Origin: Streptomyces paradoxus
GTDB taxonomy: Bacteria; Actinomycetota; Actinomycetes; Streptomycetales; Streptomycetaceae
Assembly: GCF_014202475.1 (NCBI RefSeq)
Contig: NZ_JACHGV010000004.1
Coordinates: 1 to 64,000 of the forward strand
Direction of reading: 5' to 3'
Length of the DNA: 64,000 nt
Shown here piece by piece: positions 26,725 through 35,284 of this stretch. The position numbers were made by a program, and so were the translations under genes. The notes beneath the pieces are model-generated. The model was not told where the DNA came from, ran no database searches, and was given only the letters and a program-made list of their open reading frames with translations. The stretch's first letter is position 1. Each line of letters begins with the position of its first letter.

Positions 26725-27477
26725 ATGTCGGCGCCGAGCCTGCTCGCGGTCTTCGCCCACCCCGATGACGAGTCCCTGTCGGCGGGCGGCATCCTCGCCC
26801 GCCACGCCATCGCGGGCGCGCGCACGGCCGTCGTCACGCCGACCTGGTCGGCGGACACCCCGCGCGCCGCCGAACTGGCAGAGGCACTCCGCATCCTGGG
26901 CGCCGGCCCGCCCCGCATGCTGGGCTACGCCGACTCCCGCGTCCCGCGCTCCGCCCCGGGCAGACCGCGCTGGTGCGACGCCCCGCTGGACGAGGCGGTG
27001 GGGGAACTGGTGGCGCACCTGCGGGACTTCCGCCCGGAGATCGTCGTCACCCACGACGCCTACGGCGGCCTGACCGGCCACGAGGACCACGTGCACACCC
27101 ACCGCGTGACCACGCTCGCGGTCCACGCCGCCGGCCTGGAACGCCTCTTCCCGGACGCCGGAGAGCCCTGGCAGCCGAGCGTCCTGTACCTGGCCACACA
27201 CCCGCACTCGGCCCTCCGGGCATGGGGCGGGCCCTGGGCCTCCACGGGCAAAGCGATGCGCACGGTCCCCGACGAACGCGTCTCCGCCACCCTCGACGTC
27301 ACCCCCTGGCTGGACCGGAAGATCGCCGCGGTCCTGGCCCACCGCACGGAGGTGGCACGAGGAGCCGCGCCGGGCCTGATCGCCGCCCTCTCCGCGCCGG
27401 AGCGGGAACGGCTGCTCGGCACGGAGTGGTACACCTGCCACGACCTGACTCCGACGGCGCCCAGACCGCCAGGCTGA
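26725..27477 (+). CDS. PIG-L/LmbE-family deacetylase
   Basis: A 250-residue zinc-dependent N-deacetylase fold. The metal motif is AHPDDE (residues 11-16) with the third ligand in GHEDHVHTHR (about residues 117-126). The family includes MshB and Mca of mycothiol metabolism and deacetylases of sugar and antibiotic pathways. The sequence alone does not say which; mshB/mca neighbours are absent. It is nine bases after the ferredoxin stop, so probably cotranscribed, though a joint role is not obvious. Confidence 0.88.
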   Translation: MSAPSLLAVFAHPDDESLSAGGILARHAIAGARTAVVTPTWSADTPRAAELAEALRILGAGPPRMLGYADSRVPRSAPGRPRWCDAPLDEAVGELVAHLRDFRPEIVVTHDAYGGLTGHEDHVHTHRVTTLAVHAAGLERLFPDAGEPWQPSVLYLATHPHSALRAWGGPWASTGKAMRTVPDERVSATLDVTPWLDRKIAAVLAHRTEVARGAAPGLIAALSAPERERLLGTEWYTCHDLTPTAPRPPG

Positions 27478-27488
27478 TCGTGGCGCGC

Positions 27489-27869
27489 TCAGTCCTCCCC
27501 CGGCCGGCCACCCAGCTCCAGGACGAGGTGATAGCCACCGGCCAGGTCGACACCGGTCCGCTCACGGAGCAGCTTGACCGCGGCGATCTGCTGCCCGTCG
27601 TCGAGCAGAGCGGTCAGCTCCCCGACCAGCCCGGCATCGAGTTCACGCAGGGCGGCCAGCCCCTGGGCGGTGCTCGTGGGCAGCGCGTGCCCCCCGGCCA
27701 GCAGTTCCACGGCCTCCCGGGCAGGCCCCCGCTTGAGCCAGGAGCCCCTGCGCAACCGCCGCGCGGCCTTGCCCGTACGACCGTCCGCGGCCAGCGCCCT
27801 GGCCTCGTCCTGGGCTTCCCGCCCGACGGGGGTGATGAGGGCGGCCGTGCGCGCCTTGGTGTTCGTCAT
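27489..27869 (-). CDS. Hypothetical protein with L7/L12 C-terminal-like segment
   Basis: A 126-residue soluble protein. The C-terminal part, LLDDGQQIAAVKLLRERTGV followed by DLAGGYHLVLEL, resembles the ribosomal L7/L12 C-terminal fold (K-x-x-A-I-K-x-L-R-E-x-T-G-x-x-L). The N-terminal half is basic and Ala-rich (TGKAARRLRRGSWLKRGPAR). Proteins with this layout are common in Streptomyces and unassigned. AGGAG precedes the ATG. It is convergent with the PIG-L gene (11 bp). Confidence 0.7.
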   Translation of the reverse strand: MTNTKARTAALITPVGREAQDEARALAADGRTGKAARRLRRGSWLKRGPAREAVELLAGGHALPTSTAQGLAALRELDAGLVGELTALLDDGQQIAAVKLLRERTGVDLAGGYHLVLELGGRPGED

Positions 27870-28011
27870 GGCACTCCTGCGTCGTGGGGTCTCAAGGCTG
27901 AAGACGGTGGGGAGCCGGTTGCCGTTGCCCAGACGGAAGAGGCACCCAGGAGACGGCCACCACTCGGGCTGAGCGGGCCGTGAGGAGAAGTGTGCCGACC
28001 CGTCATACGGG

Positions 28012-28845
28012 TCACCTGCGCTGTTTAAGCGCCTGCGCCATGCGGAGCAGTTCCTCGTACAGCAGTCGGCCGACCAGCGCCCCGCCGAAGACCACGACGC
28101 CCACGCCGACCAGCCAGGACTCGATGACCAGGACGGTTCCGACGGGCCCGTAGCTGACGGCGTTGGACGCGATCAACGGCGAGAAGACGAGCCGGGAGAA
28201 GACCCTCAGGCCGAGCAGCCCGATCACGGTGGCCACGGCGCCGGGCAGCAGGGCACGCCAGCGGACCCTCCCGCCGAGCAGCAGGCGCTGGGACCACCAC
28301 ACGAACAACACGGCACTCAGCGATGCGACGGCCCCACCCGCCAGAGGTTCGCGCCGCAGCGTGGTGGTGGCGGACAGATAGAGGTATCCGGTGAGGACGG
28401 CGAGCCACACCACATGCCGCCATCGGGCCCACCAGCGAGCCGGCGGCAGGTCCCAGACCTTCTCATAGCCGGTCTGCACCGCCGCCCCGAAGGTCAGGCC
28501 GAACACGGCAAGGGCGGCGACACCGAAGGCGGTCGTGGTCCGCAGGGCCTGGCCGGGCCGGATGAACAACTGCTCGACCTGCCGCCTTGAAGCCGTCGAC
28601 ACGCCGAGCCCTTCCCCCAGCCACTGCGCGAACCCCCGCCCGTGCTCGGCGTCGGCAGCGGAGACAATGATCAGCAGCGGTACCAGCGTGAGCAGCCCCA
28701 GAGCCGCGAAGCCCAGCGAACGCGACCACAGCTCGGTATCCCTGCTCCGCCTCCGTCCCCGCCCGACTGGCGAACGGCTGATCGCGCGGCGCAGTCGCCC
28801 GAACCGAGACGAACGGTCCGCTTCACCGGAAGGCTTCATCGGCAT
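28012..28845 (-). CDS. YihY/BrkB-family membrane protein
   Basis: A 277-residue integral membrane protein with about six hydrophobic segments (for example LGFAALGLLTLVPLLIIVSA near 48-67 and VFGLTFGAAVQTGY). It has the family block around YGPVGTVLVIESWLVGVGVV. BrkB/YihY proteins were once called ribonuclease BN; their transport or envelope role is unsettled. The basic N-terminal tail would be cytoplasmic. ATG at 28845 is used; a second in-frame ATG lies two codons later. Divergent from a PRC-barrel gene. Confidence 0.83.
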   Translation of the reverse strand: MPMKPSGEADRSSRFGRLRRAISRSPVGRGRRRSRDTELWSRSLGFAALGLLTLVPLLIIVSAADAEHGRGFAQWLGEGLGVSTASRRQVEQLFIRPGQALRTTTAFGVAALAVFGLTFGAAVQTGYEKVWDLPPARWWARWRHVVWLAVLTGYLYLSATTTLRREPLAGGAVASLSAVLFVWWSQRLLLGGRVRWRALLPGAVATVIGLLGLRVFSRLVFSPLIASNAVSYGPVGTVLVIESWLVGVGVVVFGGALVGRLLYEELLRMAQALKQRR

Positions 28846-29004
28846 GCCTGCCGACTACCACGTTCGAAACCCTTGCCACGCGAGGGCGCGAAGCGAAGAT
28901 TCGCGGATAGCCTGAACGAACAAAGGGCCACCGAGGTTCAGCAGGCTGTGACCGCCCGCAGGGCGGCTCGAAACGGCCCGGATCAACGGCTCAGGAGGCA
29001 GGCC

Positions 29005-29361
29005 ATGATCCATTCAGCCGATATCCGCGAGTGGCGCAACTGCAGCGTCGTCGACCCGAAGGGCCACAAGATCGGCGTGCTCGAAGCGGTCTACGTGGAC
29101 ACCACCACCGACGAACCGGCCATGGCCACGGTCCGCACCGGACTCCCCACCCGCCACCACCTGGCCTTCGTACCCCTCGACGAGGCAATCCTCGGACCCG
29201 GCTACGTCAAGGTCTCCTACGCCAAGACGCTGGTGAAGAGGGCGCCCTCGCTCGGCATGGACGACATCCTGCCCGCCGAGTCGGAGGAGGCGATCTTCCA
29301 GCACTACGACATGCCCTACCGGACGGGAGCAGGCGGCGAGCGGCAACTCGCACGCCGCTGA
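29005..29361 (+). CDS. PRC-barrel domain protein
   Basis: A 118-residue soluble protein with a PRC-barrel (residues about 8-80): VVDPKGHKIGVLEAVYVDTT and HHLAFVPLDEAILGPGYVKV. PRC-barrels occur in the photosynthetic reaction-centre H subunit and in RimM; stand-alone versions in Streptomyces have no settled function and are often stress-linked. ATG at 29005 is placed eight bases after AGGAGG. A small membrane-protein gene follows 38 bp downstream. Confidence 0.82.
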   Translation: MIHSADIREWRNCSVVDPKGHKIGVLEAVYVDTTTDEPAMATVRTGLPTRHHLAFVPLDEAILGPGYVKVSYAKTLVKRAPSLGMDDILPAESEEAIFQHYDMPYRTGAGGERQLARR

Positions 29362-29399
29362 CGCCCACGCTCATCCACCCTGGGGAGGGCGTACGGGTC

Positions 29400-29570
29400 A
29401 TGGCCTTCTTGCTGCTTCTCGTTCTGATCGCCGTCGTGCTGGGAATCATCGGAGTGGCGGCCGAGGGACTGGGCTACTTGTTGATCATCGGCATCGCGAT
29501 TCTCGTGACCGCGCTGGCCCTCATCGCCGTCCGCTGGTCCCGGCGCACCGGTCGGCGTCCCATCCGATAA
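29400..29570 (+). CDS. Small hydrophobic membrane protein (56 aa)
   Basis: Too short for routine calling but well supported: GGGGAGGG precedes the ATG, third positions follow the Streptomyces bias, and the product is two membrane helices (LLLLVLIAVVLGIIGVAA and GYLLIIGIAILVTALALIAV) with a basic tail (RWSRRTGRRPIR), so the C-terminus is cytoplasmic. It is probably cotranscribed with the PRC-barrel gene. Function unknown. Confidence 0.65.
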   Translation: MAFLLLLVLIAVVLGIIGVAAEGLGYLLIIGIAILVTALALIAVRWSRRTGRRPIR

Positions 29571-29705
29571 CGCCTGTGCGGCCTGCTGTCCGTCCGCGGG
29601 CCGGCGCGCTACCTGCAAGCAGGGCTGTCCCACAGGCCACAGCTGGTCCACAAGCACTGATCAACAACGCGACACAGCCGGATCAAGGTGAGACAGAGCC
29701 CACGC

Positions 29706-29740
29706 AGAAGGGGTGCCTCTCAGTGGGAGGCACCCCTTCT
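29706..29740 (-). terminator. Hairpin terminator after tRNA-Ser(TGA)
   Basis: A 14-bp perfect stem (29706-29719 with 29727-29740) and a 7-nt loop, 25 bp downstream of the minus-strand tRNA. It can also serve the plus-strand small membrane gene. Confidence 0.75.
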
Positions 29741-29764
29741 GACCTGCAACATCTATGACCTCGG

Positions 29765-29851
29765 CGGAGGCGGTGGGATTTGAACCCACGGTGACATCGC
29801 TGCCACGACGGTTTTCAAGACCGTTCCCTTCGGCCGCTCGGGCACGCCTCC
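29765..29851 (-). tRNA. tRNA-Ser (TGA)
   Basis: An 87-nt class II tRNA on the minus strand: acceptor GGAGGCG/CGCCTCC, anticodon loop CTTGAAA (anticodon TGA), long variable arm, T loop TTCAAAT, discriminator G, CCA not encoded. Confidence 0.95.
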
Positions 29852-29914
29852 CCGCGCCGGCCGTGATCGGCGGCGCGGGGACAAGGGTAACGGGTCGGTG
29901 CGGGCGGGTGGGGG

Positions 29915-31342
29915 TCAGTTGTCGCCGACGCGGGATCCCAGGGTGACCTCGGCCGTGCGCTGCTTGCCGCCGCGCTCGTAGGTGATCGTGACCTTGTCGC
30001 CGGGCTGGTGGGTCCAGATCTCGCCGATGAGGGTGGGGCCGGAGTCGATGACCCGGTCGTCCAGCTTGATGATGACGTCGCCCGGCTTGAGGCCCGCCTT
30101 CGCGGCCGGGCCGCCCGGCTCGACCGGTGCCGCTCCGCCCGCGCCCTGGTCGGTGATCTGCGCGCCGTCGGAGCTGTCGTCCAGGGAGACGGACGCGCCG
30201 ATCTTCGCGTATACCGGCTTGCCGTTCTTGATCAGCTCCTGGGCGACGTACTTGGCCTGGTTGATCGGGATGGCGAAGCCCAGGCCGATCGAACCCGACT
30301 GGCCGGTGCCGAAGCCGCCGTTGCCGGTCGACTGGATCGCGGAGTTGATGCCGATGACGTTGCCCCGCGCGTCCAGCAGCGGACCGCCGGAGTTGCCCGG
30401 GTTGATCGAGGCGTCGGTCTGCAGGGCGCTCATGTACGACGCCTGGCTGCCGCTGCCGTCGCTGGAGGCCACCGGGCGGTTCTTGGCGCTGATGATGCCC
30501 GTCGTCACCGTGTCGGACAGGCCGAACGGGGCGCCGATCGCGATGGTCGAGTCGCCGACGGCGACCTTGTCCGAGTCGCCGAGGGTGAGCGGCTTCAGGT
30601 CGGAGGGAGCGTCCTTGAGCTTGATGACCGCCACGTCGTAGCCCTGCGCGTGACCGACCACCTCGGCGTCGTACTTCTTGCCGGTCGGGAAGGTCGCCGT
30701 CAGCTTGCCGCCGTCGACCGCGTCCGCCACGACGTGGTTGTTGGTGACGATGTGGCCCTGCTTGTCGAAGACGAAGCCCGTGCCGGTGCCGCCCTCGCCG
30801 CTGTTGCTCTCGGCCTCGATCGTGACCGTGCTCGGCAGCGCCTTGGCGGCGACGCCCGCGGTCGTGCCCGGGTCGCGCTTGAGGTCGCCGCCGTTCGCGG
30901 AAGCCGAGACCGTCGTGGAACCGGTGCTCTCGTCGTTGTCCTTCGCCAGCACGTAGCCGAGCCCGCCGCCCAGGCCGCCCGCGACCAGCGCGGCCACCAG
31001 CACCGCGGCGACCAGACCGCCGCGTCCGCGGCCGGACTTCGGCGCCGGCTGCTGGTACGACGAACCCCAGCCGCCCGGACCGGACCCCGAACCGCCGTCG
31101 CCGTAGGGGGCGGTCGGCGGCGGGGGCGGGGGCCAGGACGGGTCGGGGGCGGAAGAGGAGACGCCGGGGTGACCGGCGTCACCGGAGGTGCCCTGCCCCT
31201 GAGGAGCCTGCCCCCGGGCGTCCTGCCCGTACGGCCCCTGGGAGGCCTGTGCCTGGGGCTCCGGAGCAGCGGGAGCGTCCACCGGCACGGGGGGTGCGGA
31301 CGGGGCGGGGGGTACCGCGGTGCCCTCGTTCTCGGTGCTCAC
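29915..31342 (-). CDS. HtrA/DegP-like membrane-anchored serine protease
   Basis: A 475-residue S1C protease. A Pro/Gln-rich cytoplasmic tail (about 1-105) leads to one membrane helix (about 106-132, LVAAVLVAALVAGGLGGGLG), a trypsin-like domain outside the membrane and a PDZ domain (about 370-470). The catalytic triad is His in VTNNHVVAD (about 200), Asp in YDVAVIKL (about 237) and Ser in NPGNSGGPLL (about 316). It degrades or chaperones misfolded extracytoplasmic proteins; PDZ binds exposed C-termini. The gene stands alone between tRNA-Ser and a divergent phosphodiesterase. No sensor kinase is adjacent. Confidence 0.92.
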   Translation of the reverse strand: MSTENEGTAVPPAPSAPPVPVDAPAAPEPQAQASQGPYGQDARGQAPQGQGTSGDAGHPGVSSSAPDPSWPPPPPPTAPYGDGGSGSGPGGWGSSYQQPAPKSGRGRGGLVAAVLVAALVAGGLGGGLGYVLAKDNDESTGSTTVSASANGGDLKRDPGTTAGVAAKALPSTVTIEAESNSGEGGTGTGFVFDKQGHIVTNNHVVADAVDGGKLTATFPTGKKYDAEVVGHAQGYDVAVIKLKDAPSDLKPLTLGDSDKVAVGDSTIAIGAPFGLSDTVTTGIISAKNRPVASSDGSGSQASYMSALQTDASINPGNSGGPLLDARGNVIGINSAIQSTGNGGFGTGQSGSIGLGFAIPINQAKYVAQELIKNGKPVYAKIGASVSLDDSSDGAQITDQGAGGAAPVEPGGPAAKAGLKPGDVIIKLDDRVIDSGPTLIGEIWTHQPGDKVTITYERGGKQRTAEVTLGSRVGDN

Positions 31343-31630
31343 AGCTTCTCTCCTAGATCCACGGCTGTTGTCCGGGTCGCACTCGGTCGCGCTTCCTCAC
31401 GCCGGTCGACGGGTCCGGCGCGACGGAGCGGTGCTTGTCCCTTTGTATGCCGTCAGCTTTTCCCACCGGCCGTCAGAGCACCATAAGCGGTGGCTGTGCG
31501 TCCGGGGTCATTCTTTATATAGGCCATTACCAGCGAAAAGGGTGCAATCCCAATGCCTCCGTCCGGACCTGCGCATCCGTCGAGTCCGTCCGACCGGACG
31601 CGTACCCGCACTCGGTGGCACCATGACGCG

Positions 31631-32458
31631 GTGACCCACGCACGACAGCACGTGATTCAAGTCGTCGCCCACCGCGGAGCCTCCGAGGACGCCCCGGAGC
31701 ACACCCTGGCCGCGTACACCAAGGCGATCGAGGACGGCGCGGACGCCCTCGAATGCGATGTGCGCCTCACCGCCGACGGCCACCTGGTGTGCGTCCACGA
31801 CCGCCGGATCAACCGTACGTCCAACGGCCGCGGAGCGGTCTCCGCGCTGGAGCTCGCCGACCTCGCCGCTCTGGACTTCGGGTCCTGGAAGACGGGCGAG
31901 GCCTGGAGGGGACGCGACGAGGAACCCGACTGGGAGCACCGCCCGGAGGACCGGGAGGCGACCTCCGTCCTCACCCTGGAGCGGCTGCTGGAACTCGTCG
32001 CCGACGCCGGGCGCCGCGTTGAACTGGCCATCGAGACCAAGCACCCCACCCGCTGGGCGGGGCAGGTCGAGGACCGGCTGCTGGTCCTGCTGAAGCGGTT
32101 CGGCCTCGACGCCCCGGCCTCCGCCGAGGAGTCCCAGGTGCGGGTCATGAGCTTCTCGGCCCGTTCGCTGCACCGCGTGCACGCCGCCTCGCCGACCCTT
32201 CCGACGGTCTACCTGACGCAGTTCCTCTCGCCCCGGCTGCGCGACGGACGGCTGCCCCCGGGCGTGCGGATCGCGGGCCCCTCCATCCGGATCGTGCGCA
32301 ACCACCCCACCTACATCGAGCGCCTGAAGCAGTCCGGGCACCGGGTGCACGTGTGGACCGTGAACGAGCCCGCCGACGTGGATCACTGTGTGGCGCTGGG
32401 CGTCGACGCCATCATCACCAACCGCCCGCGCGCGGTGCTGGACCAGCTCGGCCGCTGA
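31631..32458 (+). CDS. Glycerophosphodiester phosphodiesterase
   Basis: A 275-residue GDPD TIM barrel without a signal peptide, so probably cytoplasmic. It has the His-Arg and Glu-Asp pairs VAHRGASEDAPEHT and DALECDVRLTADGH, then VCVHDRRINRTSNG, the catalytic His and metal ligands, and VHVWTVNEPADVD near the end. It releases glycerol-3-phosphate from glycerophosphodiesters. I chose the GTG at 31631 (VTHARQHVIQVV), just before the first barrel strand; the open frame upstream to 31553 is non-homologous. No glycerol-phosphate transporter is adjacent. Confidence 0.9.
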   Translation: MTHARQHVIQVVAHRGASEDAPEHTLAAYTKAIEDGADALECDVRLTADGHLVCVHDRRINRTSNGRGAVSALELADLAALDFGSWKTGEAWRGRDEEPDWEHRPEDREATSVLTLERLLELVADAGRRVELAIETKHPTRWAGQVEDRLLVLLKRFGLDAPASAEESQVRVMSFSARSLHRVHAASPTLPTVYLTQFLSPRLRDGRLPPGVRIAGPSIRIVRNHPTYIERLKQSGHRVHVWTVNEPADVDHCVALGVDAIITNRPRAVLDQLGR

Positions 32459-32636
32459 CGCCCGACACCGGCCGGCGGGGCGCCGCCAACCTCTCAAGTC
32501 ACACCAGACCCACGCACACCTCTTGACCCCACGCCCCGGCGAACGGGATCCTCCCATCTCGGCCACACCGACGGTTTCCAGCCAGTTGATTACAGGGAGT
32601 GCTCCGGCACGTTCGATCCGTATTCGGTCGTGGTGA

Positions 32637-33275
32637 ATGCGTCATGGGACGTGGATTGGCCGGTTTCCGGTACAGGCCAATGGGGCATCCACACCGTGGC
32701 GTGGGGCGAAGGAGGTCTCGGGGGTGGCGTTGGTGGTGGCACAGGAGGTGCCCACGTCGTCGAGCATGGCCGTACCCCACGGCCCTGCGGGCGTGGGGGA
32801 AGCGAGACACCGGATGCGTACACAGTTGCGCGGAGGTGGAGTCGCGGAATCGGTCATCGACGACGCCGTACTGATCCTTTCCGAACTCTTGAGCAACGCG
32901 TGCAAGCACGGCAGGCCCCTGGGCGACGCGCTCTCCGGTGACGGTGACGTCCGTGCCGCCTGGCGCGTGGACCCGGCCGGCCGGCTCATCGTCGAGGTCA
33001 CGGACGGCGGCGGCCCGACCCGCCCCGCCCCCGCGACCCCGTCGGTCACGGCGCACGGCGGCCGCGGGCTGAACATCATCACCGCGCTCGCCGACGACTG
33101 GGGCGTGCGCGACGACATCCGCGGCGAGGTCACCGTGTGGGTCATCGTCCACGAGGACGTCCACGACCCGGACGCGGGCCACCGCCGCGACGACTTCGCG
33201 ACGCGGGTCGCCGCCCCCGCGGTCTCCCGGATACCCGGGCTGGACTTCGCGGACGCCTTCGACGACATGGACTGA
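32637..33275 (+). CDS. Anti-sigma-type ATP-binding protein (HATPase_c_2)
   Basis: A 212-residue protein with an RsbW/SpoIIAB-like GHKL domain (about 60-175). The N-box is VLILSELLSNACKHG, the G1 motif VEVTDGGG, and the G2 region TAHGGRGLNII. The N-terminal 55 residues and the acidic C-terminal tail are extra. Streptomyces has many such proteins; they bind or phosphorylate STAS-type antagonists or bind sigma factors. Neither a STAS nor a sigma-B-type gene is adjacent, so the partner is unknown. The start is uncertain, because other in-frame GTG codons follow within the N-terminal region. Confidence 0.82.
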   Translation: MRHGTWIGRFPVQANGASTPWRGAKEVSGVALVVAQEVPTSSSMAVPHGPAGVGEARHRMRTQLRGGGVAESVIDDAVLILSELLSNACKHGRPLGDALSGDGDVRAAWRVDPAGRLIVEVTDGGGPTRPAPATPSVTAHGGRGLNIITALADDWGVRDDIRGEVTVWVIVHEDVHDPDAGHRRDDFATRVAAPAVSRIPGLDFADAFDDMD

Positions 33276-33301
33276 TCGCGTACGCCCCGCCGACGGGGAC
33301 G

Positions 33302-33310
33302 TTGTCCACA
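33302..33310 (+). other. DnaA box (perfect)
   Basis: TTGTCCACA, the Streptomyces consensus DnaA box, 28 bp before a TAGGCT -10 box of the next gene. It could affect that promoter or titrate DnaA. Confidence 0.55.
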
Positions 33311-33384
33311 GGACCCCGTGGCCCGGGGCACGAACGGCTAGGCTCGCGACCGTACGAGACGAGCCGTAACCGGGAGACCCATCG

Positions 33385-34374
33385 ATGGCCAAGAAGCGAC
33401 CCCAGACGAAGGCCAAGCGCCCGCAGACCACGGGCGGGGCCCGCACCGCAGGTGCCGATGGAGACGTTCCGGTCGTCGGCGCCCGCGAGCCCTGCCCCTG
33501 CGGCAGCGGCCGCCGCTACAAGGCCTGTCACGGCCGGGCCGCCTCCCACGCCGCGACCGAGCTGGTGCACCGCCCCTTCGAGGGCCTGCCCGGCGAGTGC
33601 GACTGGGTGGCCTTGCGCGAACTGGTCCCGGCGGCCACGGTCGAGCTGACCCTCAAGGACGGCCTGCCCGAGGGCGTCCCCGCGGTCACGCTCGCCACGG
33701 TCCTGCCGATGGCCTGGCCCGCCCTGCGCCGCGACGACGGCTCGGTCCTGATCGGCCTGCAGAACGACACCTCCTCCGGCGACATCAGCCGCGACCTCGC
33801 CGACACCCTCCAGCGCGCCCTGGAAGCCCAGCCCGGCACGCCCGTCCAGGGCCGCCGCGCCCCGGCCGACAGCCCGCGGCTGCAGGATCTGCTCGACCCC
33901 GAGGGCGCGTTCGAGCCAGAAGTGCACAGCGGCTTCGAGTTCTGGGTCCCGGACCCGGAGAACGCCACGCCCGACGTGACCGCCTCCCTGGAGCGGGCCA
34001 ACGCCGCAGCCATCCCGACCGTCAAGCTCCAGGGCGTGGACGCCGCGTACTGGTGCGAGACGCCGGAGAAGAACCATCTGCGGTGGGTCATGCCGCACGC
34101 CGAGGAACTGCTTCTGGACGCCCTCGCGCGGCTGCACGCCGCGGGCCGCTCCAGCCTCGGAGAGGGCACCCGCCTGGTGGGCTCCTTCCGCGCTCACGGG
34201 CTCACGGTGCCGGTCTGGGACCTGCCCAGCGGGGTCACGGCCGAGGACGTGGAGAAGCCCGCGGCGGAGTTCGCCGAGCGTCTCGCCGCCGCCCTGGCGA
34301 CGGACGCGCCGCTCACCGCGGACGAGCGCCGCGCCCGTGGCGGCCTCACCAACCGGCAGGTCACGCTCAGCTGA
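33385..34374 (+). CDS. SEC-C motif protein (DUF5926-type)
   Basis: A 329-residue protein conserved in actinomycetes. A basic N-terminal tail (MAKKRPQTKAKRPQT) is followed by the SEC-C zinc-binding motif EPCPCGSGRRYKACHG (about 36-51), then a long alpha/beta domain (about 60-325). SEC-C motifs occur at the end of SecA and in many unassigned proteins, where they bind zinc and sometimes SecB or ribosomes. The role here is unknown. ATG at 33385 follows CGGGAGAC. The promoter has TAGGCT at 33339-33344 and an upstream perfect DnaA box. A hairpin terminator follows the stop. Confidence 0.85.
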   Translation: MAKKRPQTKAKRPQTTGGARTAGADGDVPVVGAREPCPCGSGRRYKACHGRAASHAATELVHRPFEGLPGECDWVALRELVPAATVELTLKDGLPEGVPAVTLATVLPMAWPALRRDDGSVLIGLQNDTSSGDISRDLADTLQRALEAQPGTPVQGRRAPADSPRLQDLLDPEGAFEPEVHSGFEFWVPDPENATPDVTASLERANAAAIPTVKLQGVDAAYWCETPEKNHLRWVMPHAEELLLDALARLHAAGRSSLGEGTRLVGSFRAHGLTVPVWDLPSGVTAEDVEKPAAEFAERLAAALATDAPLTADERRARGGLTNRQVTLS

Positions 34375-34383
34375 CACCGCCCC

Positions 34384-34407
34384 GGTGGTCCGGCCGGCCG
34401 GACCACC
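34384..34407. terminator. Palindromic hairpin after SEC-C gene
   Basis: GGTGGTCCGGCC and its exact complement lie back to back (24 bp), ten bases after the stop. No T-run follows, as is common for Streptomyces terminators. Confidence 0.6.
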
Positions 34408-34507
34408 GGCCGGCCGGGTCGTCGCGTGCGGGAGGAGCACAACTCCCGTCGCGGACAAGCCAGTCGGTGACCGGAAAGGCGAGTTCGAATTTGCGAACCG
34501 CCGATCT

Positions 34508-34570
34508 CTTGTTACCGTTCCTGTAGCCCGGTTGCTGGTGCATCCCCCGTCGCCAGCAACCGGGTCTTTT
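34508..34570 (+). ncRNA. Conserved hairpin element, copy 2
   Basis: Box CTTGTTACC (34508-34516), 10 nt, a perfect 12-bp stem (34527-34538 with 34553-34564), loop TGCATCCCCCGTCG (34539-34552), then TCTTTT. It lies downstream of the SEC-C gene in sense orientation and convergent to the next gene. Stem bases outside GCTGG/CCAGC differ from copy 1 yet pair perfectly, so structure is conserved. It could be a specialised terminator or a small RNA ending in a terminator. Confidence 0.6.
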
Positions 34571-34626
34571 CGTTCCGGCTTCCGTTCACGGAACGCAGCC
34601 GTTTCTCAACTGCCCTTTCTCTGGGG

Positions 34627-35229
34627 CTAGTTGCTCCCCGAGCGCAGCAGCAGCGGACCCCGCCCGCCCCGCTCGGCGAATTCCGCGACGGCCGTGTACG
34701 CCGCCGGATTCCCGCGTGCGGGCTCCCTCGGCGTCTCACACGTCCCCGGCTCGTCATCCGCTCGCACGGCGCACGTCATCCGCACGTCCCGGTCGTCGGG
34801 ACCCATCAGGCTCAGTACGGCGTCCAGCGCCTCGCCCGTCGCATTGCGGTAGTAAGTCCGTGCCCAGGTCTTGCCACCCTGCGTCACCACACAGGTCTGC
34901 GCCTCGATGCCGTCGGGCGAGGAGAGTCCGGGACCGCAGCGCACGGCGGCCGGCAGGCCCCGGCCGGGCGCGGGGCGGCCGGGGACGGCGGAGGGAGCCC
35001 CCGGCTCCTTGCCGTCGGCGCGCGGGGAAGGACGCAGGGCGCCGGAACCGGTCGTCCGGACGTCGGCACCCACCGTCCCCACAGCGCTCTTGGCCCCCGA
35101 AGACCCCACGGGCCCCGCGGACGCCACCGCCAGGGGCAGTGCGGCCGCGCACGCCGCCGCGACGCCCGCGAGGGCGAACAGTCTGGTCTTTCGGGGATCC
35201 CGGGAGCGGCCCCGGGCATGACGCCGCAT
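34627..35229 (-). CDS. Conserved hypothetical secreted protein (200 aa)
   Basis: No named family recognised. A basic n-region with RKTR is followed by LFALAGVAAACAAALPLAVA, a signal peptide or single anchor, so the rest is probably extracytoplasmic. After a disordered Pro/Gly-rich stretch (about 45-95), the folded part has three spaced cysteines (VRCGPGLSSPDG, AQTCVVTQGGKTW, MTCAVRADDEPGTCE) that may form disulfides. It ends convergent to the conserved hairpin element. Codon use matches the neighbours. Confidence 0.7.
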   Translation of the reverse strand: MRRHARGRSRDPRKTRLFALAGVAAACAAALPLAVASAGPVGSSGAKSAVGTVGADVRTTGSGALRPSPRADGKEPGAPSAVPGRPAPGRGLPAAVRCGPGLSSPDGIEAQTCVVTQGGKTWARTYYRNATGEALDAVLSLMGPDDRDVRMTCAVRADDEPGTCETPREPARGNPAAYTAVAEFAERGGRGPLLLRSGSN

Positions 35230-35284
35230 GGCTCCGGAACTTAACGCGCCGGGGCGGGCGCCGGGCTCGGCGCGCCCGACAGCC

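Noticed and set aside
31553..31630. Longer N-terminus for the glycerophosphodiesterase
   Set aside because: The extra residues are Pro/Ser/Arg-rich, non-homologous, and the GTG at 31631 directly precedes the family fold.
34531..34560. A shared peptide LVHPPSPA encoded across both conserved hairpins
   Set aside because: It is just the translation of the invariant loop and inner stem; frames have no consistent start or ribosome site, and the stems covary as RNA, not as codons.
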